Assembly: GCA_015499985.1 (NCBI GenBank)
Contig: JAAAUF010000010.1
Span: forward strand, 16,396-74,162
From: Haplosporangium gracile
Lineage: Eukaryota; Mortierellomycota; Mortierellomycetes; Mortierellales; Mortierellaceae
Length of the DNA stretch: 57,767 nt
Reading direction: 5' to 3'
Of this stretch, positions 27,595 to 39,295 are shown in pieces. A program made the translations under genes and the position numbers. The first letter of the stretch is position 1. Every line of letters starts with the position of its first letter. The notes beneath the pieces are model-generated. The model was not told where the DNA came from, ran no database searches, and saw only the letters and a list, made by a program, of their open reading frames with translations.

Positions 27595-28316
27595 GTCAGG
27601 TTCCTTTGACGCGCGCTGATTGGTTGAAACTCAATCACCAAGGGGACGAGCTTAAGGGATGAAGAGAAGAGAAGGCCCAGCCCATCCCCGATTTGACTAG
27701 CACCAAAAAGCGTGAAATGAAACCTCATGAACTTCATTCGCCGTGATTTTCTCTAGAAAAAAATGAGAAAAAAAATAAAAGGTGGAGATGCGTGATAGGG
27801 TAAAGGTAGGGTGACGCGAATACCGCAGACACTCAAAAGAATTCAAGAAAAGGAAAAAGATGCAAAGAGGCTAAATAACTTTGCTTATTCCCATGAACAC
27901 TGAGTGGTCCAATAATCAACACGTTCTGTTGCATGTCAAAGAAAAAATAAAAAAATTCGATCCAACCCCCATGCTAGCATGAATCGATCGAAAATAAAAA
28001 TCCATCAAAAGTAAAAAAAAATGGACCATGACCACTTCTCCATTCAGACACTTCTACTTTTCTTCCTGCGTATGTTGCACATACACACATATGCTCTCTC
28101 TGTCTCTGCTTCGCTCGGATCATCCTGTGAGCATCATCTACCCTTGTTCATTTTTATCCTTGGACAAAAGGTTTACTTTCTTTTTCATGCTCTCTTTGTA
28201 AACATGTATGTATGTTCATGTACAATATGCATGTACACAAGGGAAAAAGGAGAGAACAACAAATAAAGAGAAGGAGCTATGTCATGCAAAATGATTCTAT
28301 TGTTTTGTGGGTTCTG

Positions 28317-28338
28317 TCTCTCTCTCTCTCTCTCTCTC
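28317..28338. repeat. TC microsatellite
   Basis: CT/TC dinucleotide run (about 11 units) in the gene-poor region. Confidence 0.8.
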
Positions 28339-29367
28339 GCACTAGGTTTATGATTCTCCCGTTCCCTGTTTTGTAATATATCATAGAGTAAGTAATTGCG
28401 CTTTGCTTTGCCTTGCTTTGTTTATCTGCTTGGTTGAGAATCGACTATAACCCTCGTCTTTGCCCTCAACTGTATTACCTACCTATTCCATCCCTTAACA
28501 TCGTCACGCGAATACACGCTGTCTATCTAGGTATCTAGCTGCCTATCTAACAATATCAGAAGGGGGATCATACCGTTACATTTTTCTTGTGTTAAGCACA
28601 CCTTTGCATTGACAACGAGAACGAAACAACAGGGTCTTGATTGGCCCTTATTCCTAACTCCTTCCTCTTTTATAAGCTACTAAAATATAGGATCATCCAC
28701 TGCCACTCTTTTTAAACCATCTCTGAGACATTGGAACGACATTGCCTTTTGTTCTAAAGTTAGCATCACACCTCAAAGCTCGAGTCAAGATAGGCAGTCG
28801 AGGCGGAGCGAGCAATGAGTGCCTCGGGTTTATTCTTTATTTACTTGGACTTTCTTTCTCTCCGACTTCCTTTCCCCTTCTTTTTCGTTCTCTTTTGAGC
28901 AGTAATGAACAGAGTATGTTGTGCCTCTTCTCGTCTCTTTCTTTCTGTCTGTATTTCGTATCTGCTTTTCTTTTGGAGTGATGGAATAACTATTTGGAAC
29001 ATATTCGCACGCACGCCCGGTCTAGGCGATCTCTGCCTTTTTTTTTTTTTTTTTTTTGTTTGTTTGTTTTTGTGTTTGTGTTTGTGTTTGTGTTTGTGTG
29101 CGAGTGTTTAGATATAGGAGGGAAAAGAATGAATTGTATTCAATAGACTTGAGGACCCATACAAACAAACAAAGCAGGAACCAAAAGAGAAAAAAAGGAG
29201 GGAGAAGAATGAATGGAAAGCAAGAATAAGTAACGATTGAATAACAGAGAGGGCGATTCAACCTTGTACAATTCAATTGTTAAATAGCTATTGAATAAAT
29301 GTGCACTGGATGGGGCACATAATATATGGACCCTTCCAGACATGAGCAGACATTCATTGGGGAGACA

Positions 29368-29375
29368 TATAAAAG
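29368..29375 (+). promoter_or_regulatory. TATA box candidate of the bZIP gene
   Basis: TATAAAAG, 409 bp before the bZIP ATG, followed by a C/T-rich leader without another ATG before the start codon. The spacing implies a 5' UTR of roughly 380 nt. Confidence 0.45.
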
Positions 29376-29783
29376 GACAGCTGCTCGCTCGGCCTTTCCT
29401 GTTTCTCTTGCCCTTCTCGCTTACTTCTCTCCTCTTTACTCTCTCGCAAACACACAAACACACCCTCGCGCACTCGAACAGTATTTAATCCAACTGCCGA
29501 GCTCCATCTTTCCCTCTTCTTTTCTTCCTTTCACTTTCACTTTACACTTTTCTTTCTTCTCTGATACTCGTAATTCTCAATCCTCATCCTTCTCAAAGAC
29601 ACACGTACTTCGTTCAGTTGTAAAACATTTTTCAAAATTCTTTCATACATACTGTCTTCCTTCGTATCAGCTCCACTATCCACATTTGCCCTCTTCGACT
29701 TTGTCTTTCTTCACCCACCTTGACGGCTCTCAGCAAACACTCTCTTTTACTCTTTCTATTCCTCACACCACACATCTGGAAAC

Positions 29784-31578
29784 ATGTCTCTCGAAGCCGA
29801 ATTTCGTCGTGGTGAGTACATCCGCATGAATAGCAGCACACAATGCTCTTTTGTTTCTACTCCTTTTTTTCATTCTGAACGTTTGTTCTCCTTCCCTCGG
29901 TCTCATCTGTTCCGTGGGTGGATATTGGTTGTTTGTTGATTGCTCGGAGGAATATGCATCCTTTTTGAAACTTACTGCAGAAAAGTTGACAGATGGAGCA
30001 GACATAAGGGACACCTTGGACATACTTCGTTCTGTTATGGATGAGAATGACTTGATGCGCCCTCAAGATGTATTATATCTTGCTGTTACAACCTTACTTA
30101 CCAAACAATATCTATCCACCATCGAAAATCATTGGCCCACTCTTGCCTTTTTTTTTTTTTTTGAACTCGTTCTCAAAATTGAACTTTTAGACACCAACCC
30201 AACGCCCACACGCTTCCTCCTGGAGTGTGGAGCCTTTACCCCCGGTTTTGGCCTGGACAGTTACAACCCTTTCGATGCCAGCCTAAAGTTTCTTAACACG
30301 GGCACTCCCAAAGCTGAGCTCAACCCCTTCGACAACTCCTTTAAAACCCCATCCACCGTTATCTCTGTCGTCAACAACAACAACACCACCAATTTGGCGT
30401 CCACAACATCAATCCAGGCACAGCATGAGGCCGCAAAGAAGCAGCAACAACGTGGCGCTGAGCGCCACCCTTGGGCTGACATCATGATGGACGACATGGC
30501 TATGCCAATGCCTCAGATGTCGCCAGGCCTGTCTTCTTCCTCCTCCTTCTCAAGCGCGTCTCCCTCTCCTCCAATTGCATCTCCTCCTCCAAGCAACTCT
30601 TCTCTGAACCAATACCATCCATCCATGACCATTCCTCCCCGCGCCACCGATTCGCACACTTATGAACACAACCCCATCGTCGTTAATGCCACCCCTTCTA
30701 AAAAGCCCATTCACCGCAGCGAAAAATCGCCTCGTGATCTCTCTCCAGTCTCTTCAGACTCTTGCCCTCACTCCTACCAGGCATCACAGCAGCCAAAAGA
30801 CAACACCCTGATCCGCAAAAACCACAACCAACAACAGGTCCACTGCCAGAACCAGAATCAGAGCCAGAACAAGTCCCAATTCCACCTGCAAGACCGCGAG
30901 AACGAGGAGGACGGCGATGACGATGATGAGGACGAGTTGGAGATGATGGCCGGTGATAGTGGAGTCGACGATGCAATGTCCGCACTCCACATGAGACGCC
31001 AGTCGCAGGCCTCAAGTGTGAGCAACAGCGAGCCTTCTTTTTCTTCGTCCTCGTCCATGTCCCCGATCGATCGCGATCTTCAGCCTTCGACCACCGAATC
31101 GGGTATGACTGCCAAGTCGAGAAAGACTAGTCAAGCTACCGGTCGTAAGACAGGTCCACGGAAGCGATCACGGGGCCAGGATGAGTCGCCTGAGGTCAAG
31201 CGCCAAAAGTTCCTAGAGCGCAACCGCATGGCCGCATCCAAGTGCCGCGAGAAGAAGCGTCTCCAGACTCTCAAGACCATCTCCGACGCCGACGAGATCA
31301 CCACCCGCAATCAGGCCCTCCACGAAACCCTCGATGAGCTCCAGGAGGAGGTCCGTCGCCTCAAGAACCAGATCCTTTGCCATCGGGATTGCAGCTGCGA
31401 TGTCATCCAGAAATTTGTCCAGAGTAGCTTTAACACCACTCCTATCAACAGCAGCAGCTCATGCAGCAGTAGCAGTAGCAGCAGCATCCACAGCAATGGC
31501 GACAGCTATTCTTCGGCCTTCACTTCGACAATGCATGTCTTCCAGGATATGATTCCCGTCCATTCCATGCAGTTTTAA
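29784..31578 (+). CDS. ATF2/CREB-type bZIP transcription factor
   Basis: Nuclear stress-type bZIP factor, 471 aa from two exons: 29784-29811 and 30191-31578, with a 379-nt intron. The spliced N-terminus reads MSLEAEFRRD then NPTPTRFLLECG. This matches the activation domain of vertebrate ATF2/ATF7 (TPTPTRFLKNC), where p38/JNK phosphorylate Thr69 and Thr71; Thr71 is kept and Thr69 is Asn here. AELNPFDNSFKTP further on parallels ATF2 ELASPFENEFKKA. The middle is S/Q/H-rich with an acidic run near 275. The basic region is RQKFLERNRMAASKCREKKR (347-366), followed by a leucine zipper to about 400; C361 is the conserved redox cysteine. ATF2's N-terminal zinc finger is absent. The frame that runs through the intron is not used in this model. 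Same strand as YPD1, 1.36 kb upstream. Confidence 0.9.
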
Positions 31579-32616
31579 TCCCTTTTTTCTTATTCTTTTT
31601 ATCGGCATTGTTCTTTTCTTTTCTTTGCATTCACTCTCGCATTTCTTCATCTTCAAGCCTCACACCGCGTACTGTGTCCGCTGTACTTTATCATGACTTT
31701 TGAACTTTTGTACGCGTCTCTCTCTGAACTCTTTATTTTACTCTTTCTCATGCCTATTCCCGCCATTGTACATATTCTCACCACCCAAAAAAGCACCTAA
31801 TAATAAATCATGAAAGCACCCACATAAGAATAAGAACGTAAAGAATTGAAGCTATATTCTTCTTTGTCTGCTCAGACGCGTTTTACGTCCACGACGACTA
31901 CGTACTTACTTTTTCCCGTAAATCGTGCAAATGGATGATTCGCGGATGGGAAGGTGAAGATGGAAAGGTGGGAGAAGTTCTTTCTTCAGCTTCTTCCTAT
32001 CATCCTTTTTCATCCTGCAATCGCTAATAGGCGCTGTCGTCATAGTTGCTTATTGTGTGTTCAAGCGCAATCCTTTTTTGTGTGGACCCGAACCCAATAG
32101 GGTAATGAAGGGTACCTGCCTGCCTGCCCTCCTTCCTTTCTTCGGGAGAGTGAGAGGGAGGGAGTAAAAGAACCTTTTTTTGTCGAGTGACACAAAGGAC
32201 TATTTTACAGTGGGTGAGAGCCTTGTTAATCGATATCAAAATGAGGGTGAATGTGTGTTCCTGAAGCGGCCACAGCGAGCGAAGGCATGCAAATTATCCT
32301 AAAGACGGAAAAGAGACACACACGCACACAGGAAGGGAGAGAAGCAGAGAGAACGAGAGAGAAGAAAAAAAAGAGAGCAAAGAGTGAGAGTGATTTGAGC
32401 ATTACATATGAATGCGAGAGATATGAATGCTGGCATGCATTCGTGCTTGTGTGTGTGTGTTGTCGTGAAAAAAAGAGAGCAAGAGACAGTCAGCGAGCGA
32501 GTGAATGAACCACCAATGCATGATAAACAGCAGGTTTGGTCCTTCCCTTCCTCTCTCTTCCTGCGTGTGCCAGAGTCATGTAAATCTTTTACAATACGTT
32601 CCAACACACACCTTCA

Positions 32617-32640
32617 TTTTTTTTTTTTTTTTTTTTTTTT
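32617..32640. repeat. Poly-T tract (24 nt)
   Basis: Homopolymer T run upstream of YPD1; one of several 22-25-nt A/T runs in the window. Confidence 0.8.
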
Positions 32641-32758
32641 GATGAGCAGCCGTTTTTGAGTGTCGCCATCTCACTTTCTCTCTCCCTCTCCTCTCTCTTT
32701 CTCTCTCTCTTTTCCTTATTCCACATAAACACTCACTCACACTCTCATCTTCTACTTC

Positions 32759-32762
<4 letters not shown>

Positions 32763-32795
<33 letters not shown>
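32763..32795. repeat. TC microsatellite in YPD1 leader
   Basis: CT/TC dinucleotide run of about 16 units ending about 145 bp before the YPD1 ATG; more TC-rich sequence lies at 32670-32712. Confidence 0.8.
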
Positions 32796-32796
<1 letters not shown>

Positions 32797-32938
32797 TTTC
32801 TACGTCCACCCCCTACATACTACAGCTTCTTATTTCCCTGTAGTAACAACCCGATCCCGCTGGTTGACAAATTCCGGATTACTTACGCTCACCCCCATCA
32901 CAACCTATCCTACATCACAAAACAAAAAGAAACCTGCC

Positions 32939-35097
32939 ATGACCGCCACAAGCCCAGCACAAGCACCTTTAACGGTAAATATCATCAAACTCTTCTACCT
33001 CCCTGCTTCAGTTATGAAACTCGTTTGTTCGTAGCGCCTTGTCCTTGGAGGAGTCGAAAGAAAAACATAATCGATAGACAGTGGGTGGGAATACAACGGC
33101 ACAAGGATATAGACGCAAACAAGCTTTTCTGTCCAGACAAGGAACGAATGTGTTATTATTGTGGCTGCTGAAGAAGCTGAGAGTATCGCTTGTAAGGGGG
33201 TTTCTCTCTCATACACAGGACGCAGACAAACACAGAGCATTCTTGGACGAAACCAAAGAAAAGGCATGACACGATATCATGGCTTGGAAGACGACAGACA
33301 GCGCGCGTGTACGTGGTGATTGCGGTACGGCTACAAAAGAGGCGAGTCCCAAGGGTAGAAAGTATGCAATTGTTGGATTGTTTCCTTTTTTCGTTGACTG
33401 TGTGTCTCGTTGTCCCCTGTACTGTAAGAGAACATGTTCATGTTCATGCGTACCACCATCAATCCCAGTGATGACGATATGTGGACACAAAATCGTACGC
33501 CAAGGACACAGAGAATGAAAGGGAAGAGACGATCATCGGTCCAGACGCTCAATTACCACACAAACACACTTTTTTCTTTTTTTCTTCATTCTGTCCAACC
33601 TTCATACCCCAATTACTTCGTATTCATGTTAAGACCCAGTAGTATCTGAGCTGTGCCAATTCCACAATCGCTCATATGAATTTTTGTGGAAGGGTGTATC
33701 TCATTTTTCCCATGACTTTTGGTCAATCAAGGCCCCCCGGTGTAGCTCTACTTTTCATTGCCACTTTTTATATGTTTTCGTCTTTGCTGGTTCCTGTTTA
33801 TTATCGTGAAATCGTGGCATCTGTTGTTTGTTTTCTCTCCGTTTCTATTTGCTTGCCTGCCACCCGACCTTCACGACAAAAAAGGAATTTGGCACAAGAG
33901 GGAAATGACGTTTGAGTCTTGCGGGACTTTATTTTAGTGCAGAATAACCCAAAAATACTCGGGACTTGCGAGAGAGTAGCGTGTGTCAATAATGTGGAAT
34001 ATCAAGGGGAGGAGGGTTGGGTGCAGCAGGGGGGAAAGGGAGCCCGATGGATCTGCCACGGTTAAATTGCTACATATTACTCACACGTTTTGTGTTTTCT
34101 CTCTCCTGTATCATTTAATGCAATTTAGGCCGATACCGCCGTTAACAACATCACGGGCACCGAGGAACCCGAGGTAGCAGACAGGGGAGCCGAAACCGAA
34201 ACGGAAACTGACGCAGACGAGTTCGAGGACAATGGGATTATTGACCACACAACCTTCGACCAGCTTCTGGAGATGGATGACGAAGAGGACCACGAGTTCT
34301 CAAGATCCTTGGTCTGGAACTATTTTGAGCAGGCAGAGAGGACATTTATAGACATGGACGATGCCATGTAAGTCTCTGCCCGTTTTCGTTTTTTGTTTTC
34401 CTTCCCCCCTACGATGGACCTTCAGGAGACACTTGCATATGCCAGCCAATCGGTCCAACCAACAACAGATGAAACTTCAGTCAAAACAGAGTATATCGGC
34501 ACTCAGACAGATGGACAGAGAGACAAGGCGCATCATTGGCATGCATGTCAAACAGCAAAAGGGGGGGCTAAAAGGCACTGCGGACAAGGCATTGTTGGGC
34601 GGAGATTGATCGATTTTACCCACCTTCTACAAGAAGGGGGAGGGGATGCATAAACTACATTTTTTGCTTGTGAGGAGGGCAGAAAACAAACTGGATTGGC
34701 CAACACACTGGAACAGTTTGATTCACAAAGGAATTAATCCACTGTGTTTTTTTTCCAACTGGAGCAACTCAATTGGGGAATATTCATTGATAAGTACAGA
34801 CACTAATAGTGTATTCTTTTTCTTTTGTTTGGATAAAATAGGGAGAGACTGGACTTCCCCGACTTGTCAAGACTTGGCCACTTCTTGAAGGGATCGTCGG
34901 CAGCACTTGGACTGACCAAGGTGAAGGAGTCATGCGAGAAGCTTCAGCATTACGGAAATCGCAGGGATGCCGCTGGAGTGGAGAGCATTACGAACGACGA
35001 GGCCGAGACGTTGATCAGAGCATTGCTTGCTCAGATGCGTCGGGAATACAACGAGGCAGAGAGCTATCTGAAGGTGTTTTACGATGGACAGGAGTAA
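32939..35097 (+). CDS. YPD1: Ypd1-type histidine phosphotransfer protein
   Basis: Phosphorelay intermediate that passes phosphate from a hybrid histidine kinase to response regulators such as Ssk1 and Skn7. Three exons: 32939-32974, 34129-34367, 34842-35097; 176 aa against 167 in yeast. The HPt signature LGHFLKGSSAALGL has the phospho-accepting His at residue 105, with K108, G109 and S110 as in yeast K67-G68-S69. Upstream, FDQLLEMDDEEDHEFSRSLV aligns with yeast LNEIISMDDDDSDFSKGLI. The C-terminal helix MRREYNEAESYLKVFYD is also conserved. The N-terminus has an extra acidic stretch (EVADRGAETETETDADEFED). Intron 1 is 1,154 nt, ten times the usual length here, so exon 1 (MTATSPAQAPLT) is less certain than exons 2-3. 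Confidence 0.93.
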
Positions 35098-35413
35098 TCA
35101 TCCAAATAGAATACATCCACAAAACAGCACAAAAAAGACGAAAAAAGACACGCACAAAATAATACAGCCAACTGCCCCTTTTCTCAAAACAATACCAATG
35201 CAATGTTTATGGATGTGTGCTTCGTCGCTCTCGTGGTATGATTTGAGTGAAGAGATTTTTGGAAAGAGTAGGACATCCATCCGCACGTAACACCGGTGGC
35301 TTTTGAACACAGTCACACTGACAGCCTCAAAGGAGAGGCAGACGAGATGTCCTTTCGTCATTTCCCATTCCACTCACCTCTCTCATTCAGGACATACACT
35401 TAAGCAGCCTCGC

Positions 35414-38400
35414 ATGAACTCCATCCAGCATATTGATGAGCTGGTTAAGGAGTATCTCCTGGTAATACACATATCCTGCCCTCCTTTATATCAAGCTTGA
35501 AACACATAATAAAAAAAGTAAGACGTACCTTTATATGATTTTCGCGATAATAATATGTTTCTGATACTCATTTTGTCGCGTGCCTCCTTCAATGTAAAAC
35601 TATCATAGTTCCGAGGATTCACCAACTCGTACAAGGCTTTTGAGGCTGACAGCAAGGCGGACAAAGATAAAGGCTTCCAGGTACATAGTAGGGTTTGGAG
35701 AGGTGATGGTTTCTTGTTTTCTTAGCGAGGTGAACAGCGATTGTCACCAATTCCTTTTTTTTTTTTTTTTTTTTTTCTCCGCTTAATTAATTGTGACCAT
35801 TGGACTTCTTGTTACCATCATTCATTTCATAAAACAAACTGCCTTCTCTCTCGTTCTCTACCATTTCTTTATCTTCGTCACTTATCCACCCCCCGTTCTT
35901 TATGTTATCTCGTCTGTGGTGTATAAATAGGCGGATAAAATTATCGAAGAGCTGTTTTCGTCGATTGCGGCCATGGACCTGACGGCGTTACTGGACCATT
36001 GGCGATACCTCGACATTCGATACTTTTCACGACTTGACCATCGTTTCGCAGGGAGTGTCAAGAAGTTTGAGCTCTGCTTGCTCCGTTACTACCTCATTTA
36101 TGGTAACGAGTGTTTGATTTCGGAGGTGTGAGAGCAGTCATGAGAAGACTCATGTTGGGACCAGGTGCTTTATTGTTAGAAGTGTGGATGTCAGTGATGT
36201 AGGCATCATGGTTGAAAATGAGGTTGATTAAGTCGTTCTTATTTTTTTTGGAACTTTTGTAGCTATTCAACACAAGAAACGGGAGAAGGTGGTTGAGTTT
36301 TTCGAGATTCATGGAGCAGAACTTCAGGGAAACTCGGAGTGGGTACGATGGTTTGGTAAGGTGGTTTTTAAAGATCTCTTTTCTATGCCCCGCCCATGAA
36401 GAGACGCGACATGACAAGAGAAAGGACATGATAACTAAATATATGGTCTCACATCCTTCGACATTTTAGCGTTGCCATTCTCGAAGAAGCCTGAGGCAGA
36501 CCCAGAGTTCGATTTGTTCTTTTCGAAAGCGTGGTTGGACACGTTTACGATATCACTTCACAACTTTTTGAGTACCGTCTTTCAGAACATGCGTAAGTCA
36601 AGGGCGGATTGCCGGCCAAAGCTGTAAATGATTAGACTCGGAACAGACTGGGCATTCTCAAATAGCTGGTCATAAATTGACTTTCGCATGCCTTGATTAC
36701 TTTGGACTACCCCTTTGATAGCATTACCGAGTCTACTCTGCTTCAACATCGACCGGCTGCACAGGAAGGCTCTTCAGTGCGAGATTGAGACACTCCAGAG
36801 CATGATTGAGAACATGCGCAAGGAGATTCAGTCAAGCGACGCTGAGATTTCGTCCTTGAGAGACCAGGTACGTATGATTAGACTTTAAGGACAATAATAT
36901 TAATTTTACACCACCAAATTGATGTTGCTTCAGAAGATGTATCACTGACACTGTATTGCTGGGTTTTTTTTGGATGTGCTTGCTAGGTCGCGCTGAAAAA
37001 GGTCACTGGCGCGAGGAGGCGGCGGGCTGCATCTATGGTTGAACCACAGGTGGTGATCCATACGGACGAGATAAAGAGCGACGGGTTACCGAAGCGAGCT
37101 GTCTCTCAGTCATCACAAATTTTGCAAACCAGTAAAGAGCTTATTTTATTTGCTTGCACCCTGGATATCCTGCTCTTCTTATTCAGCGACTATGACCATC
37201 AAAGACAACCAAAGCTTGTACTCATCTCTTTTACTCGTCATTATTCCTGCTCTAGATCGCTTGGCTGTCACGAACGCAAGGCGACTCCGGGCAGCATCCG
37301 ACGCGGCATCGATCGCGAAATCTGAAGCAGGATCAGAAAGCAGTGCGACGACATCCATATCAGAAGAAGACCTGACCCGCGGGGGTGTCGAGGAGCCATT
37401 TATAATTGTTTCGCAGGAGATCTTTCTAGAACACCAGTCCGGGATCACGCATGCAAAGTTTTCGTGCGAGGGGACATTGATCTCGAGTTGTGACGCTGAG
37501 AACATTGTGAGGGTTTGGGCTTATAATGGGTCAAGTGCCATGGCGCCTGCCAAGATTACGAACACTAGTAATATTCTGTCGCTTGCTTGGGAAACTCGCG
37601 ATCGATATGTAAGTTTTGGTTGTCAGTTGCCTTGGCTAGTTAAAAATTTGTGGTATGGTTCTCATGGCGTTGTTTCTTCCTTTCATATAGATCTTTTTGG
37701 GTACAGATATTAGTTTGGTCCGCTGCTTCAGTCTGGAGTCTCGGACAGTCGTGCATGAAATCAAGACCGACCTACAGTTCCCTCGGTAAGTCATTTGCTG
37801 CCGAATGTATTCATTGAAGACAACATTATCTTTGAAAGCGACTCAAAATGTGATTATTGATGACCAGTGATTATCAAAAAAAAAAAAAAAATGCATAGTG
37901 TGAAGTGCCTGGCTTATTCCCCTGTGGAGCCAATACTCGTCTGCGCTGTTTCGACCAGTGACGACTCTACTGGAGCATTTCTCTCTGTTAACATGAAGAC
38001 TATGGCCACAGAGGTAAAAGCTTTAACTATACTATTCACCAAAAGCTGCGCACTGCATTAACTTTAATGTCAATATTAACATCCATGCTTTCTATTTGTC
38101 TTTCAGCACCTAGTACTTTTGGACGGAGGACCGGAAGAGGTGATTAACGCCTTCGGGTTCAACCACAATGGCCAATTGGTCGTCACAGGGGATGTGGGCG
38201 GAACAATCAAAGTCTACGACATTCGATCACTCACAAGGATCATGGAGTGGAGTGCATCCAGTCAGTCCATCCTGTCATGTACCTTTAGCTTTGATGAGAC
38301 TTCAATTTACAGTGTTGATGCACAGGGACAACTCGGTCAGGATTCTGTTCATAAGCCGGGGCATAGATTGGACTCTTACCCATTGCAGGGGTTCACATCT

Positions 38401-39143
38401 TCGACCCTGTCGTCGGCCATGATGTTGGCGTCATCGTCCTCGACTAGTGTGCGGTCTGCGGGCGGAGGCAGTATTCGGTCAAAGTCATTTATGAGGACCG
38501 TTTCGAGTGGCGCTGGTGGTGGTGGTGGGCCAATAAATTCAGGTGGTGCTCATATTCCAAGGATACAACTTGAGAGCTCTGGACGTACCATCGGGGCTGT
38601 TGAGAATGCTGGTGAGAATGATGGCGGTGTTTCAGGAGTAGCAACAGGGGCAAGCACAACAGGACAGACTGGAACCGCGACATCTATTACTAGCTCATCG
38701 CCGTCAAACTCAACCGCTACTACTATCCAGGCAGCTTCATCGATCTCGAGGACATCTGCGAATGGAGGCAGTGCAAATGAGACTACGAGTGCGCTGATAA
38801 CAATGAACATTGGCCCAGGACAACTCTTAGGCTGGAGCGCAGATACAGACCATTTGGTGATGGGTTGTGGCAACGCTGGTGTCCTTGTCCAGGTAAAGCT
38901 TGTCGAGGATCAAAAAAAAATATGTTGTCCTCTTTACTGAAAGTCGCAAACAATTTATATCTAACCCTGGTTTTGCCTTCTTATGTTCAATGTTAATGAT
39001 AGACAAATTCGGGGCAGCAAGTGCAGCCACTTTTGGGTCACTCTCATCCGCTAACGTGCGTGGACTGGTCGCCAGTAGTGGGTGCGTGCCTGACGGGATC
39101 GGCGGATGGCACCATTCGAATTAGCAAATTGATGCGCGTGTAA
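35414..39143 (+). CDS. WDR91: WDR91 homologue, endosomal WD40 protein
   Basis: Homologue of WDR91, a Rab7-linked endosomal protein that restrains PI3-kinase during early-to-late endosome conversion in animals. Twelve exons: 35414-35461, 35609-35680, 35931-36102, 36263-36355, 36470-36592, 36722-36867, 36987-37131, 37187-37608, 37691-37785, 37899-38013, 38107-38892, 39003-39143; 785 aa, near the human 747. N-terminal LisH-like block DELVKEYLLFRGFTNSYKAF, then WVRWFALPFSKKPEADPEFD and FTISLHNFLSTVFQNMPLPS match human residues 8-210. A coiled coil (EIETLQSMIENMRKEI) follows, then a basic linker and WD repeats: EEPFIIVSQEIFLEHQS, VINAFGFNHNGQLVVTGDVG and GHSHPLTCVDWSPVVGACL near the end. The stretch SLYSSLLLVIIPALDRL in exon 8 is odd and may hide a further intron. 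A Gly/Ser/Thr-rich loop of about 130 residues interrupts the WD repeats in exon 11. Confidence 0.93.
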
Positions 39144-39295
39144 TTAAAATACCAATCCAATCTACCAATGCAACAAAGCAGAAAGAATGCTTCAAGTATA
39201 TGTTTATTTTTGAGTAGTACGATGCATAGCATAAAATGAGGAAATGAAGAAAGAAATGCAAAAGGAAAGACAAAAAGTGAGACGAGACAATCTTT

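Larger units (their letters stand above)
22618..29783. other. 7.2-kb gene-poor region between two divergent transcription factors
   Basis: No convincing protein gene. Open frames are 130 codons or shorter, on both strands, and lack motifs. Contents seen: TC microsatellites (23332-23354, 28317-28338), tandem CATGC and GCTCA units (23398-23420, 23522-23540), CCTCC-type runs (23583-23615), CA/GT tracts, poly-A/T tracts and several short inverted repeats (listed separately). It is several times longer than other intergenic regions here apart from 50735-53833. It probably serves as extended control DNA and leaders for the flanking C2H2 and bZIP genes, or carries non-coding transcripts. Confidence 0.55.
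31579..32938. other. Intergenic region bZIP-YPD1
   Basis: About 1.36 kb. The first 250 bp are the bZIP 3' UTR (AATAAA at 31802-31807). Further on are a GA-rich stretch (32330-32400), a 24-nt poly-T tract (32617-32640) and a long TC microsatellite just before the YPD1 leader. No gene recognised. Confidence 0.5.

Noticed and set aside
22618..29783. Many CCCCT/AGGGG (stress element) sites between the two stress factors
   Set aside because: About 13 sites were counted by eye in 7.2 kb, close to the number expected by chance on two strands.
29851..30190. Long open frame running through the bZIP intron into exon 2
   Set aside because: It starts at a non-ATG codon, is out of frame with the ATG at 29784, and no internal cassette exon has phases that fit both neighbours.
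32299..32809. Arg/Glu-repeat ORFs on the minus strand
   Set aside because: Produced by the GA/TC microsatellites before YPD1.
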